Shown: positions 1 to 11,637 of the stretch, in pieces | How positions within the stretch are numbered: the stretch's first letter is position 1 | Layout of the letters: the number at the start of each line of letters is the position of its first letter | DNA from: Osmia lignaria lignaria | Lineage: Eukaryota; Arthropoda; Insecta; Hymenoptera; Megachilidae | Direction: 5' to 3' | Length of the DNA: 64,000 nucleotides | NCBI RefSeq assembly: GCF_051020975.1 | Contig: NC_135041.1 | Span: 10,118,256 to 10,182,255 of the forward strand | Made by a program: the position numbers and the translations under genes | The notes under the pieces: model-generated | Database searches by the model: none | Seen by the model: the letters and a program-made list of their open reading frames with translations, nothing else | What the model was told of the DNA's origin: nothing

Positions 1-89
1 CCGCGAGTTCGCTAGGAAAGAAAAGTGGCTTTGAAGATAAACCGATAAATCGTATCACTAGTTTACCAGCTTTTTACTGTTCTCTTCTC

Positions 90-102
90 TTTTTTTTTTT
101 TT
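90..102. repeat. Homopolymer T run (13)
   Basis: An uninterrupted run of 13 T follows a pyrimidine-rich stretch (ttctcttctc). Read on the minus strand it is an A run, but no retroposon body is recognised beside it. Confidence 0.8.
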
Positions 103-223
103 AAATACTCAACTCGTAATTCATGAGCTCAATCTAACTATTCATAAATAATTTTCTGTACACTTGTAAATTTAATAAACTGGATGAGATAGTAGTGCTT
201 CTATTGATCACTAAAATTTATAA

Positions 224-241
224 TATTTAAATATTTAAATA
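224..241. repeat. 18-bp AT palindrome
   Basis: The sequence tatttaaatatttaaata is its own reverse complement and contains two overlapping ATTTAAAT units. In DNA this AT-rich it may be of no consequence. Confidence 0.8.
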
Positions 242-3200
242 CAAGATAACAAACGATATTGTTTATAAAACGATTTAATATAATAGGTAATGGTTTTAAA
301 GGATAAATGAGCGACGAAACGAGAATCTACTAAAAATCTTTAGTATTATACAACGATTAAAAATTTACCGAGCAAGCATCTTAAGTACAAGCTTAAAGAA
401 GCATGTTTGCGTCAGTAAACGTAGCAAGACGTGGTGATTTTCTGCGGTAAGAAAAGTTACTTAAAAGGCTTTACAGAAGCCATCCTATCAAAGAGAGATT
501 TTCTTTTCTCTGTAAAAGAAGTATAAGATGAAGACGGCTTACTTGAGTGGATGGAAAAGTTAGTGGGAGCCCAAAACCATCCTTGATGTAACGGTCACCC
601 CTAAGTATACACTGCACCCTTGAATAACGTGTGCGGAAAGTTCCAAGTAGCCTTTACAATACCTTTATCAAATAATAAACTTGCAAAAATTTCAAGGTGA
701 AAATTGATAATTTTATAACGTGGTAAAAAACTTTTATAATTAAAAAACAAACCAAAAAGCAAGATCCATTGATTCCAGATTTTCTTTGACAACTTCAAAA
801 TAAATTAAAAAAAAGAATTGTTTGTTAGATTTGATCAAAGGATTGGCGATTGTTACGCAACGAAACTATTGTAAAAAAATGATTAAAGATTCGCAAACCA
901 CGACGAACCAGCGAGTACCAGCGAGAGCAGCTGTGAACGTCGGATTTCAATCGCGAACGGGCATCGAGCCACGTAAAAGCATTCCATCGTGCCATACGCG
1001 ATGCGATGCGACGTTGAGATTAAAACAATCGTGCACACGAGCGACCATATTCGTTAGCCGCGTTTTCCTTTCTCTCGTAATTGTTTTGAAGCGTGACAGT
1101 TCCGATATACGTACCGGACCACATTTCGCGATTTTACAAGAGCGCACCGACGATTTTCATTCTGGACTTTTTCCTAGCGGTTTCGATCCTTTCCCTGTGT
1201 ACCACGTATATATTATCGTTTGATTAAATAACTGTACAAAGTAGTCGGAAATTTTTGCGTAAAAGATCTGGGTTATCTTTGAATCGAAATGGAACGATAC
1301 AGAGTCTTTTACTATATTCCCCATTAATTTTACCTGTCCTACATAATATCCAGTCACTTGACAGTGAAAAGACCACTGAAACACTTTCTCGGTACCATTA
1401 ACACGAACGTCACGTAACCCAAAAAATGGGTGACACCCTCTTTGCTGAGAACAGCTTGTCAGACCGAAAATGGGCTGACACTTTTCTCAGAAGTTCACGT
1501 CAGTTTAGGGGTGTGCGGCAACCGCAAGAAAAATGTCCCAATCAAGAAGAACTCGAGATTGACCGAAAATTCAATTTCACCATTGGGCACAAATAGGAAG
1601 CAGATAGAAATCGCTGTCATCTTCGCGAACCTCACTTTTCAATTTCGTAACGTATATACTCGTCTAGCATCAGCTATTAATTTAAAAAAAAATAAAATAA
1701 TTATTTACTAAATTTTTCAATATAAACGAAACATCACAAATGTTTCAATATAAAGCGGTTAAAAGTTCAAAGGCAAGCATTTCGGGTAACGCGATGTTTG
1801 TAATCGACTCGAATGCAATAGGTGGAAAACGCGTTCAACAAATATTTCCTGTTTCCGTATCTTTAATTTTCATCAGTAACTGGTTCGATCGGTAAAACGT
1901 TTTTACATTGAAATGGGCGATTCAATTTCAGCCAACGATCACACCGTTAACAAGGCGAATACACAAAATCGATTGGACAAACATCGATTTTTCTCATATT
2001 CGTTGGCTCGCCCTTTTACGAGAATTTCCAATCGTCCTTCCGCCATTCTAATATTTGATTACGATATATTAAAAAATCTGGCCCGCGTAACCCGTGGTTA
2101 TAATGTTTTTTTCACGTGAGATTAAACAAAAACAATCGAAGCTTAAAACATGCAAGCTTTGTGCAATCAATGAAAAAAAAAGAAGCGCTGATAAGAGATT
2201 TTTCTTTGCCGATGAAGCGGTGCAAATTGGTTGGTCTGTAATTAGCGTTTAGATAATTATGCGCAACGAGATATCGCGATAATAAAGTCGGTTAAGTTTG
2301 TAGAATTTTAAAACCGTTTTCTCGGTTCGATGAAAAAAAAGGGGTAGGAAAAAGTTCGAAAAGGAAAAAAAGAAAAATCATGAGACCGCGAAGATGTAGA
2401 GAAGCAGGAAAATTAAGCGAGGAGAACGACGACCGGAAATAAAAGTAAGTCCGGGTATGGTTTAAAGAGGCAGATGATGGATAGAATAAACTTTAATTAA
2501 AAGCTCGGTTTTAAGGGCGACGAAGGACGAGACGCTACGAGGGATTAAACGAGTACGAGACCGGTGTAAAATTTTTAAACGGCGAAATTAGCTGAAATTA
2601 AGCGGCTTGCTTGCTTGTTTCACAGAGGAACGTGTTAATTCGTTTAATTCCGCGCGACAAGTGTATCGTACCGAATAAATATCGAATTAATATACATGAG
2701 AAAAGCGCTCAAGGCTCTTTAATTGCGTGTACACCGCTGTTCTTTCAAATATTTATGCACTTCTGCGAAAACAACGATACCGAGGATTTTAGGGTTGAGA
2801 CTTCAGATGATTCATTTTTGCTTTGTCAAATTGCCAAAATAGGGACATGGAAATTTTTCATTTTGCCAAAATACTCCTTGCACTCTGTTTCCTTAAACTT
2901 TAAGGCTTAAAGATACCAAGGATCCGTTCGGAAGGTCGGCGACGCCTTCTTACATCCTGTTGAAATTGAGCATGCTCATAGTATACATTACATTACTGAG
3001 AGTACTCGTTGTAACTAGGAATGCTTCGTGTTAGTTTACGAGCTCCTTTAATGCCCTTATCTACAGAACAGTTCTACAAGGGAAATTTTGAAGAAAAGAC
3101 TACCCTTCATGGGCTCGAACAAGGAAGAACAACACTAATTAGTACTCGGTGTTTATACTTAATACATTGAATTCGCTATTATAACTGGAACATTGTGCCC

Positions 3201-4607
3201 ACGAATAAAGTGTTCTCTCATTACTTGCGATGTAATCTAGTTTCACGAATTGAGTATAAATCAAAGCAGAGAGAAAAGGAGACAAAAATAATGAATTCTT
3301 CGAATAAGAAAGTGAAGCAACGCTGGCATTAACCGCTGGATTTCTAGGAGGGTTTTCAAAAATCCGGGGAAAAAGTTACATCTCGTTTCATCGTGCCCCT
3401 TATTTTCTTCTTGCGTTGCACGTAAGGCAAGCAACAGCCGTGGTTGCACGTGTAAAAGGAAAGAGAAGAAAAGGAAAACAACATCCGTGCGAGTAAACTT
3501 CTTCAGACACGTATTCACGTGTGCAATGTAAAGAATATGCTTCCGTAAAGCGGCTTAAACCTTCCGAGCTCGCCAGGATTACACCGACGCCGCGCGAATA
3601 ATGAGAATTTTTATTTTTAACTGTACGAGCCCTCGTGTTTAGAAGAAACGTTCTTACCGGGTTGATGAAAAAAAGTTTTTGATTAAAAGCCTGGTCCGTT
3701 GAATGAAGCAGGATCAAGTGAATTAAAAATATTTATCTAAAGTAGACCATTGTTCTTCTTGCATGTGGCAAGAAATGAGATTGAACAGAATATTAAATTC
3801 CTAATAGAACCTGGTACAATGATATTTAATAAAAATATTATTATAACTTTATTAATACCAGAGTGAACGTAATCTATCGTTTCGTATGTTTTCCTCTCGT
3901 GTTCCATATTTTCTGTATGAAGTATATAATATTGTACGGGAGACATTTAATTTTTCAACGAATGATAGAAGAAGGTCGACGAGAAAATGTATCTGCTTTT
4001 CACATTTTCTAGGTTTTCCAACGTACTGGTTTCCTTTGAATGAGCTCGGAGTTCGATTAATCAAGGTTCGGTCCTATGATTTCTCGATTCATCGAGCTGC
4101 TATTACAGTGTTATTCAGTACACGATACATCAAGAGTATATAAAATGATGACGGAACGGCCACGATACGCAACGAGCCGGAAAACACGTAATACTCCAAG
4201 TGAATCTTCTCGTTTTTTTAACAGTTTCACCTAGCGAATCATGTTCGTACTACGTACTTGGTATAATTTACACTTCATACTCAAAGACGAATTACAGTTA
4301 CTATCAATTTTGACTAGAGCTTCTAGGCGTGGTCTTATTCAAATTAGGCGTTTCTACATTTCCTTCCTCTGTGCACGCTTATATGCGCGAGCGTTTAGCA
4401 ACGAGTGCTGGAAACTTGCTGGAAAGCCTGTACGGCGTTGCTCGTTTCGTTGCTCCTGTATCTCTATATCTTAGAACGTCGCAATTAGTTGACGCGAGGA
4501 AGTACAACGGAAGTTTCGCGATACCGTAATGTAACATATATACCCGCTTTGTAGTAATTAACTTGGACGGATAGCGTAACGAGTACAGGTAACACTTTAT
4601 TTTTCAG

Positions 4608-5275
4608 CTTGGCACAGCCGAACGGGGATTTCCTGCTCTTTCGCGAAACTTTTCGACTCCGTCATCTCTTTGTTTATTCGATGCGGCCGAATCAACAAAA
4701 TTTCAATGATCGCGATAAGCGAGCCACTATATTTTCAAATTCTGAATGACATTGCGATCACGAAATTGATCGCTGAACGGATTGCGTGCAAGATAGGGAA
4801 AACAGGGAAGGTAGATCTTCAATATCGCGTAAAACGCAGGCTACGTGAGATGAATAATTCCAGCTGCGTTAAAGCGTTAAAATCGAACGGGTATACGCGT
4901 TCAATCTGCGAAGGCAAGCGAACGTGGCGTATTCTTGCAGCTTTCGACGATCAATTAAATCGAACCAGCGGATGCAGTCCGCCGCGAATAACAAAAATCA
5001 TTGGACGATTATCGATCAAAAACCACGTTAGTCGTGGTGGTTCGGAGGCGTCAGCTATTATTCATCTTCGACAGCTTTTACGTCGTTCAATGGTAAAACG
5101 ACCCGACCCGATCCGACCCGACGAACGTGCCATTAATAGGTTTGCTTGTTGCACGTGCTTTAGCTCTGCCACGAGATACGCTACTTCTTTTACACCATCC
5201 TGCTTCTTTCCGGAGGAAAGGATCGCGATACCGGCGCCGGTTCAAGCGACTCGCAAATCGATATTTCAAAATTAA
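4608..5275 (+). CDS. Longest open frame in the window, possible exon, unrecognised
   Basis: This frame is open from about 4580 to the stop at 5275, roughly 232 codons, the longest I see. A good splice acceptor (tttatttttcag, ending at 4607) sits inside the open stretch, so an exon could begin at 4608 in phase 2. The first ATG lies near 4703. The translation begins with an ordinary hydrophobic/charged mix (MIAISEPLYFQILND) and becomes Arg/Cys/Ser-rich later, partly because of a GACCC-type tandem repeat at 5099-5123 that reads as KRPDPIRPDER. A possible in-frame donor, AAG|gtagat, occurs near 4810. I recognise no domain, signal peptide or membrane segment. The island is GC-richer than its surroundings, which lowers stop frequency, and part of the opposite strand is also open. 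An accidental open frame is the main alternative. Confidence 0.22.
5099..5123. repeat. Short imperfect tandem repeat (CGACC-type)
   Basis: The stretch is made of three units close to cgaccc with one atcc variant. It lies inside the long open frame and accounts for the repeated Arg-Pro-Asp residues there. Confidence 0.7.
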
Positions 5276-6573
5276 CGAGCCTGTCTCGACGCGTGAAAAC
5301 CGCTAGCCCGATAAACCGGCGAGTCGATTAATATTCAATAGAGAAATTCGTCAATGTCCGAAGCAACGTTCGTTTTCTCGCCAACCTGGATTAAAAATGT
5401 TGAAAAACCAGTCTGATTCGTCATGCTCTTCTTACATCCAGATATAGACGAATTATACTTTGTTATAGGATCAACCATCGCGATTTTATTATCATTAAAC
5501 TATACGATATCATTTTTGTACGCGGTTTCAAGCGTTCATCGTAGATATTGAATTTCATGCAGCGTGGAACGCGTTAACAAGATTTACTGTGTGTAAATTT
5601 GTTCGTTTTCCAACAATTTGTGAGTAATTAGTTTTCTAACTTGATTTAAACACAATTTATCTGTATACATATGGAAATCATTTTTAATTGAATTACACGT
5701 GAAATTATCAAACACTCGAAAAGAGATCATTAGGATTTCCTCGAGATACAAAATGGATTATTGTAAATTTGTAGAAAAAGCAATTATCTACGAAATATCG
5801 TATATTTCGAGAATCTAGATTTTGTAATATTTCAAATACACGACAGGAACTTTCTCAAGAGGGACGTAAGGGACCGAATTTTCTTCAAAGTTAACAATGT
5901 AATTCGATGAGCCTTCGAGTTTTCGAAACAGCGAGCCTCCCGTTAAATCTTTTACGATAAAAAACACGCAATTAATTTGCTGCTGGCATTAATTAACGCA
6001 TCAAAGAGAGACAAAGAGAAAAGGTGGTGAGCGAGAGAGAGGGTGGCTGATAAACGTGCCACTGGGATGCACGTAATTTATAGAATTTCAATTAAATCAA
6101 ATGCATCGATGCATATTACCGAGAACGCTTAAAATGATATTTTTGTTTGTCCTGTTATCATTGACCCCTCGATAGAAATATTTTAACAGGTATGCACGAA
6201 TAGCGTAACAAAATATAAAGGTAATCGACTTATTATCGACGCATTAATTATGAGGCCTGCTATCGATTAAATAATTTAAAAAAAAGACATGTTACAGACC
6301 GTGTCTCCTTCAGCTAAGACTAATTAGCTCGTTCCGAATAAATCAGACGCGTGTAATGTATCGGAATCCCGGGTCGATCGTATAAACGGGAAATTAAATC
6401 GTCGTCAACCAGGTCGTGTATTTGCAACGAAAAAGTAAAACAAAGGAGCCCCGGGTTTATAGTTCAATTTGCAGCGTTTATTTATTCGATGTACCCTGGA
6501 ACAATGACGATTCGAAAGCGCGGGGCGAGGACGCGCATTTGCTGTATTTTATTTTCAAACGGTGCTTGCTTAC
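5276..6573. other. AT-rich non-coding stretch
   Basis: No gene is seen. A 14-bp perfect palindrome (atgcatcgatgcat) lies at 6101-6114, and several TAATTA-type words occur around 5990-6275, as expected in AT-rich insect intron or enhancer sequence. Confidence 0.6.
6101..6114. repeat. 14-bp palindrome
   Basis: ATGCATCGATGCAT reads the same on both strands. It could be a dimer-binding site, but no factor is assigned. Confidence 0.75.
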
Positions 6574-6621
6574 CCAGTTACACGAAAAATTTGGAGCGTG
6601 TGCCTCTGTTCCAATAGCGTA
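6574..6621 (-). other. Candidate 48-nt exon by splice signals
   Basis: On the minus strand a long pyrimidine-rich tract ending in catgttag precedes the interval, and a donor reading TGG|gtaagc follows it. Two of the three frames are open; one reads YAIGTEAHAPNFSCNW and the other TLLEQRHTLQIFRVTG. Splice-like pairs of this quality are expected by chance in a window this size, no homology is recognised, and no neighbouring exon can be joined to it. Confidence 0.15.
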
Positions 6622-7659
6622 CTAACATGAAAAAATAAAAATAATAAAGCTTGAATTAACTTTCAACTGGTTTTCTCGTACCTATCTAGTATTGATGCTT
6701 TTTTTTATGTTTTTATTGTGGAATATTTGCATTGATCAAAGAGGAACAGAAAATTTAACAATTAAATCTTGCTAATTCGGGAAAATTTATTAAAAATGCC
6801 GAGCATAAGATGAATTCAAACGAACAAGTGTTTTTATTGTACGTGATATTTCCCTCTTTCATTGTTAATGAAGCAAAACCGCCTTTGAGTTGTTTTCGAA
6901 CGATTTCAATTTATGTTGCATCGTTAACGACTTTAACGATTCTCCGCTGAAAATTGCAGACAACACATCATATACCACGAAGTTTCCCATCGTAAGATTG
7001 AAAATGGTAAAAATATTCTCCGTTATAATACCTATATCGTAGAAGGGAATGCTTTGTAAAATCTCTGATTTCATTTCACAATGTCTGTCCACAAATTTTT
7101 TCTCAACGAGCCGACTTTTCGTTAGCATTACTAGCGATAAAATCGTTTCTACAATCGACCATTGCAGTATCGTTGGTTTTCTACGTTTATGTACTCACGC
7201 AAGCCACGCACCTGAAAAGGGGAAACAGCAATTGAAGCAGCAACCACGAAACGAGCGTCGAGAGTATCGCGTGTAGAAAACCTATTTCGTCGTGATTCCG
7301 GTTGCTGCTCCGACCGAACTCGAGGATAATATTAGGGCATCTCGTAAGTGATGTGGTTTTTCCAGGGAACGTATAATAAAGCGATAAAACCGGTAGTTGT
7401 GTGCATTCATCTGCTTGGAGTAGTTGGTGTTACCGACGTTTATTCCACTCGCGGTATCGTTTGAAGCTCGGCTTTCGGAATAAATGATTAAAGGACTTGC
7501 CTTAATTTTTCACTACCATAGTAAAAAGGAAATTTGAACTTTTATCATTTCGCGAGCGACATCGACGAAACGAGAGAAAGATCTTTCGTTTCAGGCCGAT
7601 GCTCATTCGTGTCAGCGAGTTTCTACTTTCGTCACTTGTGTATGCAGCTCGCGAGTTGT
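6622..7659. other. Non-coding stretch, nothing recognised
   Basis: The 87-codon minus-strand frame at 6865-7128 has fairly protein-like composition, but it is AT-rich, lacks a convincing splice context and matches nothing I know. No RNA gene or repeat stands out. Confidence 0.55.
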
Positions 7660-7722
7660 CAAGATTGCAGGAACTCGCGCGTACTTCTGGTGGTGCCTAA
7701 TTCCGCGAGTTCTGTAATCTTG
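7660..7722 (+). ncRNA. miRNA-precursor-like hairpin (candidate)
   Basis: The arm at 7660-7679 (caagattgcaggaactcgcg) pairs with 7704-7722 (cgcgagttctgtaatcttg) through 19 base pairs, including one G-T wobble, with one bulged G. The loop is 24 nt (7680-7703). Arm length, single bulge and loop size are typical of an animal pre-miRNA. Neither arm matches a mature miRNA I remember, and the lower stem stops abruptly, since bases outside the arms do not pair well. It lies in a GC-richer island, where structured RNA, a degenerate inverted repeat or chance are alternatives. Either strand could form the hairpin. Confidence 0.35.
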
Positions 7723-10700
7723 CAGGGCCGCGGGTATACGCATATGCGTCTGTGTATCGGAGCACGTGGAATCGCAAACAGTGAAAGATCAAAGCGAACG
7801 ACAGCATCTCTCTCGGCTGCGAGACGAATTTCCATGAGTTCCAACGTCGACCGTTGCCAACGTGCCGAATTCACCAAGACTTTCTTCGGTTCTCGGCAAA
7901 CATCGCGTCGACGATCAGACAACGTGCGAGGTATTCCAACGGCGTGGCGCATCGGTGAATAACGGAATAAGGAAGGAAGGAACATTTATCCGGGAACGAA
8001 CGTAGAATGCGGATTTTCAATTTCTCCAACCGGTAACTTGTTCGACCGATATTGCTTTTAGTTTATTCCCATCCGGCCGCTTATATCGCGTTTAAACCGT
8101 TTAATGCATGAAAACTAAAATTTCTTTGCTTTATTTTATTGCAATATTTAAAGAAAAAGAATTGTGTAATTTAATGGTAGTTTCCCTTTAATGGAAAACG
8201 TTAGTATTGAGTGTATATGTTTAACGCGATGTCAGCCAGCGTTTCAGCACCCTGGAAACAAAGCTAGAGAAGGGGATGCTCTTCAACTCGGGGAGCCACT
8301 TTGCCAGAGATCTGGTTTAATTTACCCCTTTAGCTATTACTCGCCACTATAGTGGTTTCCTGTTAAACCATTTAGCATTGTTTCGATTGTCTAGCGTTTA
8401 ACATTTCAAGTCGATCAATGCGCAAGAACACTCGTGTTCGACAGTTAACACTTCTAAACGAACAAATAAAATTAATACTTTCACGAGTAGAGTGATAATG
8501 GAAATTCGTGATTCGTGTATCCATTGGTGCGTCTCGTAGCTTCCACTTGACGCGAGAAGACGGTCTGACCACAACGGACGTTACTACTTAGCAGAGTCGG
8601 GCCACACAGAGCTTCCAGAGAGTACAGTGGCTTTGCACCGAAAGGGTCAAGGAACCAACAGGATGAAGTAGCAAACTATTAATACACCCGAATCTGTCAG
8701 ACCCAGGTCAGCGAGTAAAACTGAACAATGGATGAAAATTCAAAAAGTCAAAATCATTCATCGAATATTTTCAATACTTTATTACAATATTTTATTTTAA
8801 ATCTTCTCCTTCTGCCGCATTGTCGCGATTTATTCAAATGAATTCTATTTTTCGACCGGTCGACGGCGCTGTTAAAAGCGAAACGATGTAAACGTCGATG
8901 CGCACGCGAACACCGACGGAATTAACCGGCGGAATGGATCCGGTTTAAGCGGTGCTCGTGCACACGGATTTCGTTCGAATCCTCTCTGACTTGGTGGGCT
9001 GTATATCGGTGTCGGAACTCGAGAGGAAACGCGTGACAGACTCGCGACAACCGACCATCGAGGAGGGTGAGACTCGTGAAACACGGAGGGTGAGCGAGTA
9101 TATGGTGTTTGGAAAGCGTGAATACCGATGAGTGCCGTTGGCTAAGTATTGTACGCCGGTGTAAGAGTCTTTTTTAAATCCATTAGTAGCTGCTGCGTCC
9201 TGTTACGGGTACTTTCAAAAGGTAATATCAGAGCATTTCCTTTTTCTCTGTATTACGAGTTAAAAAAGTCTGAAAGCTACCTATGGCACGATGATACCCG
9301 AGAGGGAATAGACCTCTGCGTGGAAAGAGAAAATCTCGTATTTATATTTTCAGATCCATTTAAATCTAGAATCCATGAAATTCGAACAAATTCGATTTAA
9401 ATCGGTCAAACATCGTCGCGATAAAGTTTCAACAAAGAAAGTCGAAATATCCTTTAAACACTCTGTTTCCAGTTCCTTAATGAATGTTAAACATTTGCAA
9501 ACGAAGATCCTCAAGAAAAGTAATATTATTACTGCCGTTTTTCGTGACTAACTGAAAACTCGGTAAACAGACGGAACGAATTAACACAGCTTGACGAATG
9601 AAATTACGATTTCCACGCTGGCGTTGATTTAAACACGAAGGGGAGAAAATTGAAGTTCGATGGCGTTCGGAGTTCATTCAGAGCGTGGTTAGGTTCCGTA
9701 GGTCGTGCGAACAAGTTTCGCGATGGCGCATGTTTTTACGCAACAAAAAGCTCGACACGCTCAGGCATTCAACATTCCGACCGCTTAAATATTTGATTCA
9801 AGTAGCTGCACGACTCTGCATCGTCGCGAACACGTTCGTCCCTGGTGTCCTTATAGTTAACAAACATTACCCAATGGAAATTCGAGTGCACACGTATCAA
9901 GTTGCTTGCTGTGATATGCTGAAACTTCTGTAGTCGTGCAGCTTAAAAAAATATTTGTTTATTTAAGACCTCGACGGAAATCGAATTATTTTCTTTGAAA
10001 TAAAATTTTTATGCAAATGCGAAGGAGTCGCAGATTATTTGCTTTTAATAGAATAACGTCATGCCTTCGGAAATGTTGAAAAGCATTGCAATGAAATTCC
10101 CAATTTCTATTCTCCCAATACGATACGATCGAACCTTCAAAGAGCGAATCGTCCCTTGAATCACAGCTATACAAAAATAAGAAAGAATCCAACGCGTACC
10201 ATCGTGGCCACTAGGTAAGTGCTTCACGACATCATCAGAGGAATACTCAATGGAATTCGAAGCAGCTCCCAAAAATACGACGGTTTCTTTCACTGCTTAG
10301 CAATGTGAAAGTCATTCGAAGAACGTGGTGCACTTACAGATGACAGGGGTCGAGTTAATATCGTAACATCGATGTTAGTCGGCGTTGTCTTAGCGATTCC
10401 TACCTTTTTCGGGTCAACCACACGAGTGTGGGCGATGGCGCAATAAACGCGAGCGAGCAACAAGCATCGAATCCCAAAGCGATATCGCGCAAAAGAACAG
10501 TGTTCCCTTAGGAATCTGTTGAAATCGAATCGAGCCTTTGATCCAAATCCACCGCAAAACGATGCAAGGATCAAGCAAATTTAGCTTTTTAATTACGCCT
10601 GACGCTGATAGTGAACTTGTTAAGAATATGCAAGCGTTCAATGAACAAGCGATGAATTAAAAAGGGTGCAAGGGTGCGTGCAGCCACACGACCGTTGTCG

Positions 10701-11605
10701 CCACGGTGTGTGGCCAGTGTGACACGTAAACGGGTCGCTGGAACGACACGCTGTCGACGGATGCAGCAGGCGGTCGCTGAATGCACCTTTGTACGAACAG
10801 GCCACGTGCGCATAATCGTGCACGCTACTCCTGCAAAATGCAATTTGCAGCCGCGGATACGTACTGAAACGGTGGCCGTCAGATAGACGTCTTCGCAACG
10901 CCGGATTGCGCTCACCGTTCACGTGTAGTCCAACTGCAGTGTGAATCGACGGTGTCGGCTTGTTGGAACGAGATAATTGATTACGATTGACGTCTACTTT
11001 ACCTACAAGAAGTTTCGTACAATTTATTTTGGCTAACATTGCACGTTGTAATAATCATACAAATTTCTATCTTATTGTTAGAGAGAATCATCTGTGTACA
11101 GTGGCACAATTTGGTCAATCGTGTTTGCATTTCCAAAGTTGGAATACCGTGACACCGGTGCATGAATATTTGACAATTCCTGATGGGAAGCTGAGCGAGA
11201 CTGAATCGCTAGGGATACTAATGCAAAGTCAGATGTCTCCGAAGTTTCCTGTAGCTCCGAAGCAGACGTTACGCGCCGTGTTGTCGCGTGGCTTACGACC
11301 GATGCATGAATCATAAATCACCGGGATTAGACGTGTAAAAGTAACTACGTCCGGACGACAGCGACACGACTCGAATCGTTGATACCGAATCACATGATTC
11401 TGTCTGATCGGCATCCATCAATGCACCAAAGGTTAATCAAATTAATAAAAAATTTTTTCTAAAAAATTGAAATCTATATTAAAAACACTTCGATGAAAAG
11501 TGGAATCGAAAAAAGATTGAACAAAAACGGTACCACGATAGGAAGATATTCACTTAAAAAAATTCAATTTCTCTGATGGATTATCAATATTTCTATATAA
11601 AAAAC
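7723..11605. other. Mixed non-coding stretch with GC-richer islands
   Basis: GC-richer islands occur at about 7740-7970, 8840-9110 and 10400-10960, separated by AT-rich DNA. Several 80-140-codon frames overlap on opposite strands in these islands and look accidental. Isolated strong donors occur at 10215 on the plus strand (CTAG|gtaagt) and near 10332 on the minus strand, but neither has a convincing partner acceptor around a recognisable frame. Confidence 0.55.
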
Positions 11606-11637
11606 CTTCTACGGTATATTGAAATATACCGTAGAAG
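11606..11637. repeat. Perfect 14-bp stem with 4-nt loop
   Basis: The arm cttctacggtatat (11606-11619) is followed by the loop tgaa and its exact reverse complement (11624-11637). A flawless stem with such a small loop is uncommon by chance. It could be the core of a small inverted-repeat element, a cruciform site, or a hairpin in a transcript. No target-site duplication or larger terminal repeat is evident. Confidence 0.9.

Larger units (their letters stand above)
1..4579. other. AT-rich non-coding stretch, no gene seen
   Basis: No frame here looks like protein and no family is recognised. Visible details are a T-run of 13 at 90-102, an 18-bp perfect AT palindrome at 224-241, a short internal similarity at about 1427-1490 (two copies of a motif resembling aaaatgggNtgacac), and long A/T-rich runs. 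The 133-codon frame near 822-1223 has a rival frame on the opposite strand and Cys/Arg/Ser-rich composition, as expected of chance frames. Confidence 0.6.

Noticed and set aside
1287..1304. Resemblance to the U6 snRNA core (ggaacgatacagag)
   Set aside because: Only about 18 bases match, with one base missing, and neither the U6 5' stem nor the following conserved part is present.
8941..8979. A-box-like and B-box-like words (GTTCGAATCC) suggesting a tRNA
   Set aside because: The boxes are only about 17 bases apart and no cloverleaf can be formed.
10638..11039. 133-codon minus-strand frame
   Set aside because: Several overlapping frames on both strands are open here and the Cys/His/Arg-rich composition is typical of accidental frames in CpG-rich DNA.
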